Assembly (NCBI GenBank): GCA_025351525.1
Contig: JANXVV010000335.1
Location: 1-10,555, forward strand
Direction of reading: 5' to 3'
From: Humisphaera sp.
GTDB taxonomy: Bacteria > Planctomycetota > Phycisphaerae > Tepidisphaerales > Tepidisphaeraceae
DNA length: 10,555 nucleotides
Below, in pieces: positions 1-6,501 of this stretch. Made by a program: the position numbers and the translations under genes. Within the stretch, counting starts at the first letter, position 1. Each line of letters starts with the position of its first letter. The notes beneath the pieces are model-generated. The model was given only the letters and a program-made list of their open reading frames with translations. It ran no database searches and was not told where the DNA came from.

Positions 1-105
1 AGACAATCGATCTTTGAATACATTGAAATATTTTACAATCGCAAAAGGTTACACAGTTCGTTAGAGTACCTCAGCCCCGAAGCGTTCGAGGCGAGATTCA
101 ATTAG
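1..105 (+). CDS. IS3-family transposase OrfB, C-terminal end (cut by window edge)
   Basis: Frame 1 is open from the first base and ends at TAG (103-105), giving 34 residues. They include IEIFYNRKRLHSSLEYLSP, the hallmark end of the rve/DDE integrase domain of IS3-family OrfB (IEyFYNrkRlHssLgylsP). The glutamate in FEYIEIFYN sits where helix residues follow the third catalytic acid of this family. In the full protein this enzyme cuts and joins the IS ends. Everything upstream, including the DD(35)E core and OrfA, lies outside the window, so whether the copy is intact cannot be judged. The family call is strong; the subgroup cannot be assigned from this fragment. Confidence 0.9.
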   Translation, partial: RQSIFEYIEIFYNRKRLHSSLEYLSPEAFEARFN

Positions 106-141
106 CCCCTTCGCCGCGCCCGTCATCCGTGGGGCAGTCCA
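1..141 (+). mobile_element. Right end of an IS3-family insertion sequence (boundary approximate)
   Basis: The transposase stop at 105 is followed by about 36 bases ending ...GGGGCAGTCCA at 141. IS3-family elements usually finish a few tens of bases after OrfB with an inverted repeat ending in CA, and TCC or GTCCA near the tip is common. The left inverted repeat is outside the window, so the tip at 141 is inferred from position and the terminal CA alone. No target-site duplication can be tested. Confidence 0.55.
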
Positions 142-174
142 CGTACACCCACCCTACCCTCTCTTCTTTCCTAC

Positions 175-201
175 CTCCGCGTCTTGGCGTCTCGGCGTTC
201 A
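175..201. repeat. Short GCGTCT-type dispersed repeat (period 8)
   Basis: Three units follow each other: CGCGTCTT (178-185), GGCGTCTC (186-193) and GGCGTTCA (194-201), preceded by CTC and followed by a T-rich stretch. I recall similar strings, with GCAGAGAC or GCCGAGAC units on the opposite strand, as intergenic dispersed repeats in several environmental phyla. That comparison is from memory. No coding frame is supported here. The repeat lies between the IS end and the 20-bp array. Confidence 0.45.
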
Positions 202-290
202 TCTTTCTTTTTTCGATGAAGTAGAACGCCGCGCTCGTTCAAGGGTGGCCCGCATTTTAGAAATGGGGGCGTGTTCAATCACGCGATCGC

Positions 291-490
291 AAGGAAGATC
301 TCCCGGCGGCGGGGAGAACTCTTCGGAGCCAGGGAAAAATCTTCGACGCCGGGGAAAACGCTTCGGCGACGAGGGAAAAACTTCGGAGCGGAGAAAAAAA
401 CTTCCGGGACAAGGAAAATCCGTCGGAGCCGGGGAAAATCTTTCCGGGCGGAGGAAAATCCGTCGGAGCGGGGGAAAACGCACAAAAACG
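291..490 (+). repeat. Degenerate 20-bp tandem array, ten units in strict register
   Basis: Ten consecutive 20-base units start at 291, 311, 331 and so on to 471, without a single insertion or deletion. The approximate consensus is GRGGAAAANCTTCGGAGCC plus one base. The third position is G and the eighth A in all ten units, and positions 4 to 7 are conserved in nine of ten. Units at 411 and 451 match at 18 of 20 positions, and the pairs 391-430 and 431-470 suggest a 40-bp higher-order period. The first and last units are the most diverged. The plus strand is purine-rich and lacks stops, so several frames stay open on both strands. Since 20 is not a multiple of three, the reading frame rotates between units, and none of the translations looks like a real protein. 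Function unknown. Confidence 0.85.
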
Positions 491-518
491 TCCAAACTAT
501 TCTTTTAAGGTTAGGCGG

Positions 519-545
519 GGACAGGATAAGGGGTCACTTCTCATT
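519..545 (+). repeat. Left inverted repeat of the RAYT-derived element
   Basis: The repeat begins GGACAGGATAAGG and ends ACTTCTCATT. It is the exact reverse complement of 917-943 over 27 bases. The match breaks at 518/944 and at 546/916, with two further matching bases outside the first break. Confidence 0.9.
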
Positions 546-582
546 GATTGACTTTCGCCTTCTTGGCGAATGTCTACCGGTC

Positions 583-928
583 ATGCCAAGACAACGCAGA
601 CGCATTGTCGGGGGAATGATTTACCACTGCCTTAACCGTGGGAACGGCCGCCAGCGGTTGTTTCACAAGCCGGCCGAGAATGCTGGAAAAGCCCCCGGTG
701 GCGCTGTCGCCCTGGCCGGTGCGGCGTCCGCCGGACTGGGCGTCGCTGGTAAACGAGCCGTTGTCCGACGCCCAACTGGCCGCCGCCCGCGAATGCGTGA
801 CGCGTGGGCGCCCTTACGGCGACGCGGATTGGATCGTCCGTACCGCCGCCACTCTCGGACTTGCCCATACCCTCCGCCCTCGCGGAAGACCGCGGAAAAC
901 GGAGACGAAGGATGAAAATGAGAAGTGA
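583..928 (+). pseudogene. REP-associated tyrosine transposase (RAYT), internally deleted and frameshifted
   Basis: The start MPRQRRRIVGGMIYHCLNRG (583 onward, frame 1), continuing NGRQRLFHKPA to 675, is the usual RAYT N-terminus. The conserved C-terminus follows at once in frame 2 (about 677-928): WPVRRPPDW, VNEPLSDAQL, RGRPYGDADW, LRPRGRPRK, ending at TGA 926-928. Intact RAYTs carry roughly 100-150 residues between these blocks, including the HUH metal site (typically MPNHxH) and the catalytic tyrosine. Both are missing here, and the junction near 676 shifts the frame. The product cannot be an active Y1 transposase. The stop codon lies inside the right inverted repeat. The ATG at 583 is the family's usual start; frame 1 is open further upstream only because the 20-bp array has no stops. 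Confidence 0.85.
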
Positions 929-943
929 CCCCTTATCCTGTCC
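917..943 (-). repeat. Right inverted repeat of the RAYT-derived element
   Basis: Exact reverse complement of 519-545. It contains the last codons and the TGA of the transposase remnant, so the end of the element is coding sequence in the family as well as a possible recognition site. Confidence 0.9.
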
Positions 944-1240
944 TCGGTCAGACGCAAAGGCTCGTGAACAAACTGATTGATTTAAAGGACGTTCGACGCG
1001 GTTTGCTCTTGGATGTGAAGCGCGCCGGTCTTTACCCACCTGCAAATGATAAATTGCCGGGCGATATTGGAAGCAATGCTTCCCTGCAACCCGAATGTCG
1101 TCTGCTACGAAACTCTTGGATCGCGCACAGTAGCCTTTAAAGGACTGGTCCACGAGAGTATCGTTCAATCTGTGACCGAACCGCGTGATGGATTTCATCT
1201 CAACGCCGACGAGGGGAATCCCCGCATCGACCAGCGCGGT
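944..1240. other. No recognisable gene; upstream region of the kinase
   Basis: About 300 bases between the RAYT-derived element and the first plausible start close to the kinase membrane domain. A minus-strand frame stays open from 1351 to 632 and a plus-strand frame from 925 to 1140, but neither gives a family I recognise and both run into the mobile element. A 10-bp direct repeat TTTAAAGGAC occurs at 981-990 and 1136-1145. The stretch looks less GC-rich than the genes to its right. It may hold the kinase promoter or a decayed gene; the sequence alone does not decide. Confidence 0.4.
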
Positions 1241-2275
1241 TTGACCGGAGGAACCCTTCGTGGCATTCCCCGATCTCCCCGCACGATCGCGTCCATCGCC
1301 CTGCTGGCGTTCATCGCGTGGATTGACTGGGCCACGGGTCCGGAGATTCACTTCTCGCTGTTCTACGTGATCCCGGTGCTGCTGACGGCGTGGTTCGTCG
1401 GGGGGCGGGCGGGGTATGCCATGGCGGTGCTGAGCGCGGGTGTGCGGCTATGGGTGGATCTCAGAGGGCACGGCGATCTTGCCCGCGCGTCGATCGCGTA
1501 TTGGAACACCTCGATACGCCTGGCCTGCTTTCTGGCGGCGTCGGGGCTGCTGTCGGCTTTTAAAAATCTGCGAGATCGGCTTGAAAGCAGGGTGGTCGAG
1601 CGGACCCGATCCCTTCGCCTGCTCGGGGCGCAGCTTTCAGAGACCGAGGCTCTGGAACGCCGTCGGTTGGCGCACGATATTCACGACGACTTCGGTCAAA
1701 CCCTCACCGCGCTCAAGCTGAATCTCGCGGCGACGCTCGCCGGTTTGCCGGAAGGCACGCCGGCGCGGCAACACGCCGGCGAGGCCGTTAAGATGGTCAC
1801 TGATGTGATTCACCGCTCCCGCACGCTGACGTTCGATCTGCACCCGACCATGCTCGAGCATCTGGGCATTGTCGCCACCCTGCGCCATTTCGCCGCTGAA
1901 TTTCACCGCCGAACGGGCGTGGAGATGATCGTCAATGAGGAAGGCATGCCAAGTCCGTTGCCGGAACTTATCGCGGGCTACCTGTTTCGTTCGGTCAAGG
2001 AACTGGTGACCAATGCGGCGAAACATGGGCTGGCCGGGCAGATCATCCTGTCCATTTACTGGGGCAACCAAAGGCTTCGTATCATCGTCGATGATGATGG
2101 AAGCGGTTTCGATCCGGCGACACGATTGGCCCCGGGTGTGAAGGGATTGGGACTGGCCGGCATCCGTGAGCGTATGCTGACGCTGGATGGAACGATGCGA
2201 CTGGAATCGGATCCCGGGCACGGAGCGCGGGTCGTCATGGAATTGCCGTATGGCGTTGAGGAGTCAGCCCGATGA
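1046..2275 (+). CDS. Membrane-bound sensor histidine kinase, HisKA_3 (NarX/UhpB/DegS) type
   Basis: This is the sensor of a two-component system: it autophosphorylates on His and passes the phosphate to the regulator encoded next. Numbered from the ATG at 1046, about four membrane segments lie at 81-93, 103-118, 121-138 and 157-172, with TGPEIHFSLFYVIPVLLTAW typical of a compact N-terminal sensor region. A linker helix (about 173-200) leads to the H-box ERRRLAHDIHDDFGQ with phospho-acceptor H213. The HATPase domain has the N-box KELVTNAAKHG (318-328), G1 DDDGSGFD (349-356) and G2 GLGLAGIRERM (367-377). The start is doubtful. The first 75 or so residues are unlike a signal or sensor domain, and no start in the frame (ATG 1046, ATG 1076, GTG 1172, TTG 1241) has a convincing ribosome binding site. 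Family members usually begin just before the first membrane segment, so 1172 or 1241 may be real. The stop overlaps the regulator's ATG. Confidence 0.88.
   Translation: MINCRAILEAMLPCNPNVVCYETLGSRTVAFKGLVHESIVQSVTEPRDGFHLNADEGNPRIDQRGLTGGTLRGIPRSPRTIASIALLAFIAWIDWATGPEIHFSLFYVIPVLLTAWFVGGRAGYAMAVLSAGVRLWVDLRGHGDLARASIAYWNTSIRLACFLAASGLLSAFKNLRDRLESRVVERTRSLRLLGAQLSETEALERRRLAHDIHDDFGQTLTALKLNLAATLAGLPEGTPARQHAGEAVKMVTDVIHRSRTLTFDLHPTMLEHLGIVATLRHFAAEFHRRTGVEMIVNEEGMPSPLPELIAGYLFRSVKELVTNAAKHGLAGQIILSIYWGNQRLRIIVDDDGSGFDPATRLAPGVKGLGLAGIRERMLTLDGTMRLESDPGHGARVVMELPYGVEESAR
2258..2263 (+). promoter_or_regulatory. Ribosome binding site of the response regulator
   Basis: GAGGAG lies within the end of the kinase gene, 8 bases before the ATG at 2272. 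With the ATGA overlap it supports translational coupling of kinase and regulator. Confidence 0.7.
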
Positions 2276-2940
2276 AAACGCGCGTGCTGCTGGTGGAGGA
2301 TCACTCGCTGGTTCGATCCGGATTCCGCACCCTGCTGGACGCTTCTTCGGAAGTGGTGGTGGTCGGTGAGGCGGAAGGGGGACGGCGGGCGCTGGAACTG
2401 TGCCGCGAACTTGCGCCGGAAATCGTGCTTTCGGATGTGGAGATGCGCGAGCTGAACGGCATCGAAACCGCCCGTCAGATTCACGCGGCACACGCAGAAA
2501 TCAAAATCATCATGCTCTCGATGTATGGGGATGCCCAGTATGTGCTTGAAGCAATTCGGGCGGGAGCGTCGGGGTACGTGCTGAAAGATGCCGCCTTCGC
2601 GGAACTGCTGACGGCGATCCGAACGGTGGCGTCCGGGCGACGGTATCTCAGTCCACCGCTGGGCGACCTGGTGACCGAGGACTACGTTCGGCGTGCGAAG
2701 GGAGGGCGGGTTGCCAGTGAACTGGATACGCTGTCGTCGCGGGAGCGGGAGATTCTACAGTTGGTGGCCGAGGGGTATTCGAGTGCGCAGGTGGCGAAGC
2801 TGCTTTTCCTGAGCATCCGCACGGTGGATACGCACCGGTCCAACATCATGCAGAAGCTGTCGATCCACTCGATCGCAGGGCTGACAAAGTTCGCCATATT
2901 GCATGGGTTGACCGCGGCGGATCGAGAGTTTCTAAAATAG
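2272..2940 (+). CDS. Response regulator, NarL/FixJ (LuxR-type HTH) family
   Basis: This 222-residue cytoplasmic DNA-binding regulator is probably phosphorylated by the adjacent kinase. Receiver domain residues 1-120: acidic pair E9/D10, phosphoacceptor D55 in VLSDVEM, switch residue S83 and K105 in GYVLKDA. The LuxR/GerE helix-turn-helix spans about 153-212: LSSREREILQLVAEG, then AKLLFLSIRTVDTHRSNIM with the recognition helix. Length and domain order are standard for the family, and all key residues are present. The start is set by GAGGAG 8 bases upstream and the ATGA overlap. HisKA_3 kinases pair almost always with NarL-type regulators, so the pairing is secure. Targets are not shown by the sequence; the RND operon starting 303 bases downstream on the same strand is the obvious candidate. 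Confidence 0.95.
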   Translation: MKTRVLLVEDHSLVRSGFRTLLDASSEVVVVGEAEGGRRALELCRELAPEIVLSDVEMRELNGIETARQIHAAHAEIKIIMLSMYGDAQYVLEAIRAGASGYVLKDAAFAELLTAIRTVASGRRYLSPPLGDLVTEDYVRRAKGGRVASELDTLSSREREILQLVAEGYSSAQVAKLLFLSIRTVDTHRSNIMQKLSIHSIAGLTKFAILHGLTAADREFLK

Positions 2941-2970
2941 CCTTCATGCGGTTGCTTAAAGTGAAGGTAG

Positions 2971-3001
2971 ATGTGGCACGGGCTGGAAGCCCGTGCCTCA
3001 T
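2971..3001. repeat. Hairpin repeat GGCACGGGCT-GGA-AGCCCGTGCC, possible terminator
   Basis: A perfect 10-bp stem (2975-2984 with 2988-2997) closes a 3-base loop, and a T·T mismatch is followed by three more pairs (ATG/CAT). It starts 31 bases after the regulator stop. No T-tract follows, so intrinsic termination is uncertain, but an RNA stem this strong could pause polymerase or protect the mRNA end. I recall near-identical hairpins as abundant intergenic repeats in planctomycete genomes; that is from memory. Confidence 0.65.
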
Positions 3002-3243
3002 TGAACCGGAAAACCGCGCGCACTGGAAGTGACAACCGGGGTGGGATCGCGCACGACGATCGAGACGTTACGTACTATTACCGACCGCCAAACAGCCATT
3101 TTCCCGACGTTATTTCCCGACATGATCGCGAGTGACTTTGTTTGGTGGTGCCGCTACGCTTTCGCCATACCGTTCAATTTGCCTTTATTCTTTCGGCGAA
3201 CCTGAAATAAAAAATAGCCGACACACCGGCGGGATGTTATTCT
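3002..3243 (+). promoter_or_regulatory. Leader/promoter region of the efflux operon, with a 13-bp direct repeat
   Basis: No gene is evident. TTTCCCGACGTTA (3100-3112) is followed directly by TTTCCCGACATGA (3113-3125), a 13-bp-period repeat with nine identical leading bases and two further matches. Upstream is TACGTACTATTACC (3069-3082), which loosely recalls the TAC-containing heptamers of NarL-type regulators. An A/T-rich stretch around 3204-3216 could hold a -10 element, but no convincing -35/-10 pair can be set. The GGCGGG 10 bases before the ATG at 3244 is a weak ribosome binding site. Regulation by the upstream two-component pair is inferred from position only. Confidence 0.35.
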
Positions 3244-6200
3244 ATGTCCATCGTCCGATTCTCCCTTAAAAAACCGTACACCATCGCCTCAGCGGTGATC
3301 CTCGTCAGCCTGCTCGGCGTGTTCGCGGCGATGAAGATGCGCACGGACATTTTCCCCGAGATCAACATCCCCGTCGTCAGCGTCGTGTGGACCTATGCCG
3401 GCATGAGCAGCGAGGACATGCAGAACCGCATCCTCACCATTCACGAACGGCAGATGGCGTCACTGGTGGATGACATTCAGCGGATGGAAGCCAACAGCTA
3501 TGGCGGCGTCGGGGTAATCAAGGTGTATCTACAGGAGGGGGCCGATGTCAGCCGGGCCGTTTCGCAACTCGGCAGCAGCGCGGCGGTGGTGATGAAGTAC
3601 ATGCCGCGAAATATCACGCCGCCGCTGGTACTGCGGTACGGGGCGACGGATGTGCCCATCATTCAGTTGAGTCTATCCAGCACTTCGCTGCCGGATGCGA
3701 AGTTGAATGACTTCGGGCAGAACGTGGTCCGCCCGGCGCTGGCGGTCGTGCAGGGGGCGTCGGTGCCGTATCCCTATGGCGGCAAGCCGCGCGTCATCAT
3801 GGTGGATCTGGACATGCAGGCCCTGCAATCCCGGGGCATCACGCCTTCGGAGGTCAGCACCGCGCTTCAAACCCAAAATGTGATCGCCCCGTCCGGCGAC
3901 GTGAAGATGGGGACGAAGGATTACGCCGTCAGTCTGAACAACAGTACCGACACGATCAACGCGATCAATGATTTCCCCGTGAAGCGTTTGGGCGGCGCGA
4001 CGGTTTTCCTGCGCGATGTCGCTTTTGTGCATGATGGTTACCAGGTGCAGACCAATGCCGTGGACACCAACGGTCGGCCCAGCAGTCTGATGATGGTCCG
4101 CAAAACCGGTGGCGCATCGACGCTGTCGGTCATCAGTGCCATCAAAGCCGCACTGCCGGAAATCGAGCATCTGCTGCCGGCGGGCATGAAGATCAAACCG
4201 CTGTTCGATCAGTCGATCTTCGTCAAGGCCGCGCTCGACAGCGTGATGATGGGCGGACTGATGGCCGCCGGACTGACGGCGATCATGATCCTGCTGTTCC
4301 TTGGCAACTGGCGCTTGACGCTCATCATCCTGATGTCGATCCCGCTCTCGATCATCTGCGCCATCCTGGTGATGTACTTCGGCGGTCAGACCCTCAACAC
4401 CATGACCCTCGGCGGATTCTCGCTGGCGGTCGGCATCCTGGTCGACAACGGCACTGTCGTGATCGAAAACATCGAGCGCAATCTCGCGCTCGGCAAGGAA
4501 CTCGAGCCGGCGATTGAAGAGGGCTCGGGGGAGATCCTGCTGCCCACGCTCGTCTCAACGGTCGCCATCTGCATCGTGTTCGTGCCGGTGTTTCTGCTTC
4601 GGGGGACGGCCAGGTATTTGTTCTCACCTCTGTCGCTTTCCGTCATCATCTCGCTGCTGGCCAGCTTGATCCTGTCGTTCACCCTGGTGCCGGTACTGTT
4701 CAAATTCCTGATGCGGTCGCAGGTCAAGGCCCACGGCAAGCGGGCGGGGGCGCACGATATGCTCGCCCGCAAGGCGCGAAATCCGTTCATGGCGATTCAC
4801 TATGCATTCGACGCCCTCTTCAACATGTTTCGCAACGCCTACCGGAACTATCTGGCCTGGGCGGTGCATCGACCGTTTCTGACGGCGTTGTTCTTTCTCG
4901 CATTGATCGGGTCGTCGGTGCTGCTGTACCCAAATCTCGGCATGGATTTTTTTCCGCAGGTGGATGCCGGTCAGATGCGGTTGCACGTGCGTGCGCCCGC
5001 CGGGACGCGTATGGAAGAGGCGCAGGCTTCGTTCGCCGGCGTCGAGCATGAGATCCGGAAAATCGTTGGAAACAGTGAAATCGACGTGCTGCTCGACAAC
5101 ATCGGCCTGCCCTACAGCGGCATCAACATCGCCTTGAGCGACACCGCCACTGTCGGCCCGATGGACGGTGAAGTGCTGATTTCGCTCAACGAAAAACACC
5201 GGCCCACCGCCGAGCACATCGCCGCGCTGCGCCGCGAATTGCCGAGACGTTTCCCGCAGATGCGCTTCTTCTTTCAACCGGCCGACATCATCAATCAGGT
5301 GCTGAATTTCGGCCAGCCTGCGCCGATCGACATCCGCGTCACCGGCCCGCGCAGCACCGATGACTACGCCGCCGCCCGTAAGATACTGGCCGATGTGCGG
5401 AAGATTCCCGGCGTGGTCGATGCGCATATTTTCCAGGTGCCGGATGGTCCTTCGATAAAGCTCAACGTCGACCGCACGCTGGCCGGCGAGATGGGAATGA
5501 CCCAGCGCGACATCGCCGACAATGTGCTGGTCACCCTCAGTTCAAGTGCCATGGTCGCGCCTAATTTCTGGCTCAGCCCGACCAATCAGGTCAGCTATCC
5601 GCTGGTGGTGCAGACCCCCACTTACCGCGTGGACAACATGCACGATCTGATCTCGATGCCGATACCCGGCAAATCGGCGCGGAGCCCTCAGATGCTGATG
5701 AGCGTGGCGGATGTGACGCGTGGGCAGGTGCCGATGGTCATGTCGCAGTTGAACATCCGCCCGGTGTTCGACATTCATGCCGATGTGCAGGGAACGGATT
5801 TGAACACGGTCGCGAAGGCGATCGATCAAGTCGTCAAAGCGGATCAACCCGATGAGAAAACCGGCATCCACGTCACGGTCGCCGGGCAGGTGGTGACGAT
5901 GCGCGAGAGTTTCAACGGCCTGGTGGGCGGGATCGGTCTGGCCGTTGTGCTGGTCTTCCTGCTGATGGTCATGAATTTTCAAAGTTGGGTCGATCCGCTG
6001 ATCGTGCTGATGGCCGTGCCGTGTGCGCTGGTCGGTGTGATGTGGATGCTGTTTGTCACCCGTACGCATATCAGCGTGCCGGCGCTGATGGGGACGTTGA
6101 TGTGCATCGGACTGACTACTGCCAACAGCATCCTCGTGGTGAGCTTCGCCAATCAACGGGTCATGGCCGGCGACAATGTCCTGACGGCGGCGATCGCGGC

Positions 6201-6420
6201 GGGGTACACCCGATTGCGTCCGGTGCTGATGACCGCCGGCGCGATGATCCTGGGAATGGTACCGATGGCTTTGGGGATTGGTGAAGGCGGCGAACAAAAC
6301 GCGCCACTGGGCCGTGCGGTCATCGGAGGGCTGCTTTTCGCCACGTTCGCCACGCTGATTTTCGTCCCGGCGATGTATCGGTTGCTGCGGGGGTGGAAAA
6401 TGATCGCGATAAACTGCTAA
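3244..6420 (+). CDS. RND efflux transporter permease (AcrB/HAE-type)
   Basis: This inner-membrane pump protein drives proton-coupled export through the adaptor and outer-membrane factor encoded next. At 1058 residues it has the normal RND length and the duplicated layout. TM1 is at about 12-30, followed by the first porter domain, beginning TDIFPEINIPVVSVVWTYAG. TM2-6 fall at about 332-490 and TM7 at about 544-562, followed by the second porter domain with MDFFPQVDAGQMRLHVRAPA. TM8-12 are at about 888-1050 and include GEGGEQNAPLGRAVIGG before TM12, typical of this subfamily. In TM4 the AcrB Asp pair is D401-N402 (VDNGTVVIEN), and in TM10 the AcrB Lys position is A960 (GLTTANSILVVSFA). DN occurs in some RND permeases, so this suggests a variant relay, not necessarily loss. 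There is no clustered Met/His set that would point to metals, and the substrate is unknown. The start is the family-typical MSIVRFSLKKPYT. Confidence 0.95.
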   Translation: MSIVRFSLKKPYTIASAVILVSLLGVFAAMKMRTDIFPEINIPVVSVVWTYAGMSSEDMQNRILTIHERQMASLVDDIQRMEANSYGGVGVIKVYLQEGADVSRAVSQLGSSAAVVMKYMPRNITPPLVLRYGATDVPIIQLSLSSTSLPDAKLNDFGQNVVRPALAVVQGASVPYPYGGKPRVIMVDLDMQALQSRGITPSEVSTALQTQNVIAPSGDVKMGTKDYAVSLNNSTDTINAINDFPVKRLGGATVFLRDVAFVHDGYQVQTNAVDTNGRPSSLMMVRKTGGASTLSVISAIKAALPEIEHLLPAGMKIKPLFDQSIFVKAALDSVMMGGLMAAGLTAIMILLFLGNWRLTLIILMSIPLSIICAILVMYFGGQTLNTMTLGGFSLAVGILVDNGTVVIENIERNLALGKELEPAIEEGSGEILLPTLVSTVAICIVFVPVFLLRGTARYLFSPLSLSVIISLLASLILSFTLVPVLFKFLMRSQVKAHGKRAGAHDMLARKARNPFMAIHYAFDALFNMFRNAYRNYLAWAVHRPFLTALFFLALIGSSVLLYPNLGMDFFPQVDAGQMRLHVRAPAGTRMEEAQASFAGVEHEIRKIVGNSEIDVLLDNIGLPYSGINIALSDTATVGPMDGEVLISLNEKHRPTAEHIAALRRELPRRFPQMRFFFQPADIINQVLNFGQPAPIDIRVTGPRSTDDYAAARKILADVRKIPGVVDAHIFQVPDGPSIKLNVDRTLAGEMGMTQRDIADNVLVTLSSSAMVAPNFWLSPTNQVSYPLVVQTPTYRVDNMHDLISMPIPGKSARSPQMLMSVADVTRGQVPMVMSQLNIRPVFDIHADVQGTDLNTVAKAIDQVVKADQPDEKTGIHVTVAGQVVTMRESFNGLVGGIGLAVVLVFLLMVMNFQSWVDPLIVLMAVPCALVGVMWMLFVTRTHISVPALMGTLMCIGLTTANSILVVSFANQRVMAGDNVLTAAIAAGYTRLRPVLMTAGAMILGMVPMALGIGEGGEQNAPLGRAVIGGLLFATFATLIFVPAMYRLLRGWKMIAINC

Positions 6421-6425
6421 GCGAA

Positions 6426-6455
6426 TGTCATCCTGAGGTACTCCGAAGGATGACA
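6426..6455. repeat. Palindromic dispersed repeat between permease and adaptor genes
   Basis: TGTCATCCT (6426-6434) pairs perfectly with AGGATGACA (6447-6455) around a 12-base loop GAGGTACTCCGA, starting 6 bases after the permease stop. The left part, GTCATCCTGAGGTACTCCG, matches a dispersed repeat I remember from planctomycete and acidobacterial genomes, where it usually continues AAGGATCT. Here it ends GGATGACA, completing the palindrome. Inside an operon it could stabilise the upstream mRNA or lower downstream expression. It is not followed directly by a T-tract. Confidence 0.65.
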
Positions 6456-6501
6456 AGTGACACTCGTTTCCGCTTTTTCACTGTAGAAAGCATTCAAAAC
6501 C

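Larger units (their letters stand above)
519..943 (+). mobile_element. RAYT-derived, MITE-like element bounded by 27-bp inverted repeats
   Basis: A perfect 27-bp inverted repeat (519-545 and 917-943) encloses a 425-bp segment whose only recognisable content is a broken RAYT transposase gene. RAYT genes belong to the IS200/IS605-like Y1 HUH transposases and are typically flanked by REP-like repeats. The transposase lacks its catalytic part, so this copy could move only if an intact RAYT elsewhere acted on its ends. No target duplication is visible outside the repeats, as expected for this class. The element directly follows the 20-bp array. Confidence 0.75.

Noticed and set aside
283..290. GCGATCGC (HIP1-like octamer), also at 7919-7926
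   Set aside because: Two copies in 10.5 kb of GC-rich DNA fall far short of the density that makes HIP1 meaningful.
291..490. CRISPR array
   Set aside because: The repeat fills the whole period, there are no unique spacers, and no cas genes are present.
199..508. Small plus and minus frames across the array as repeat-protein genes
   Set aside because: Overlapping frames on both strands are all open and all repetitive, with no ribosome binding sites. The 20-bp period rotates the frame, which argues against selection on a protein.
271..915. A 214-codon frame running through the 20-bp array into the RAYT remnant
   Set aside because: The array has no stops in several frames, so the openness is compositional. 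The first part shows only Lys/Arg/Gly-rich repeats, and the real transposase start is the ATG at 583.
632..1351. A 239-codon minus-strand gene
   Set aside because: It reads through the RAYT-derived element and into the kinase membrane region in antisense, has no recognisable domain and no ribosome binding site.
3179..3215. Sigma-70 type promoter before the permease
   Set aside because: TTGCCT at 3179 and the A/T stretch at 3208 are 23 bases apart, and TTTATT at 3184 is too weak. No pair is good enough to list as a promoter.
4624..6456. Long minus-strand frames opposite the permease
   Set aside because: They are His/Arg/Gln-rich shadow translations of GC-rich coding sequence; the plus-strand RND protein is unambiguous over its full length.
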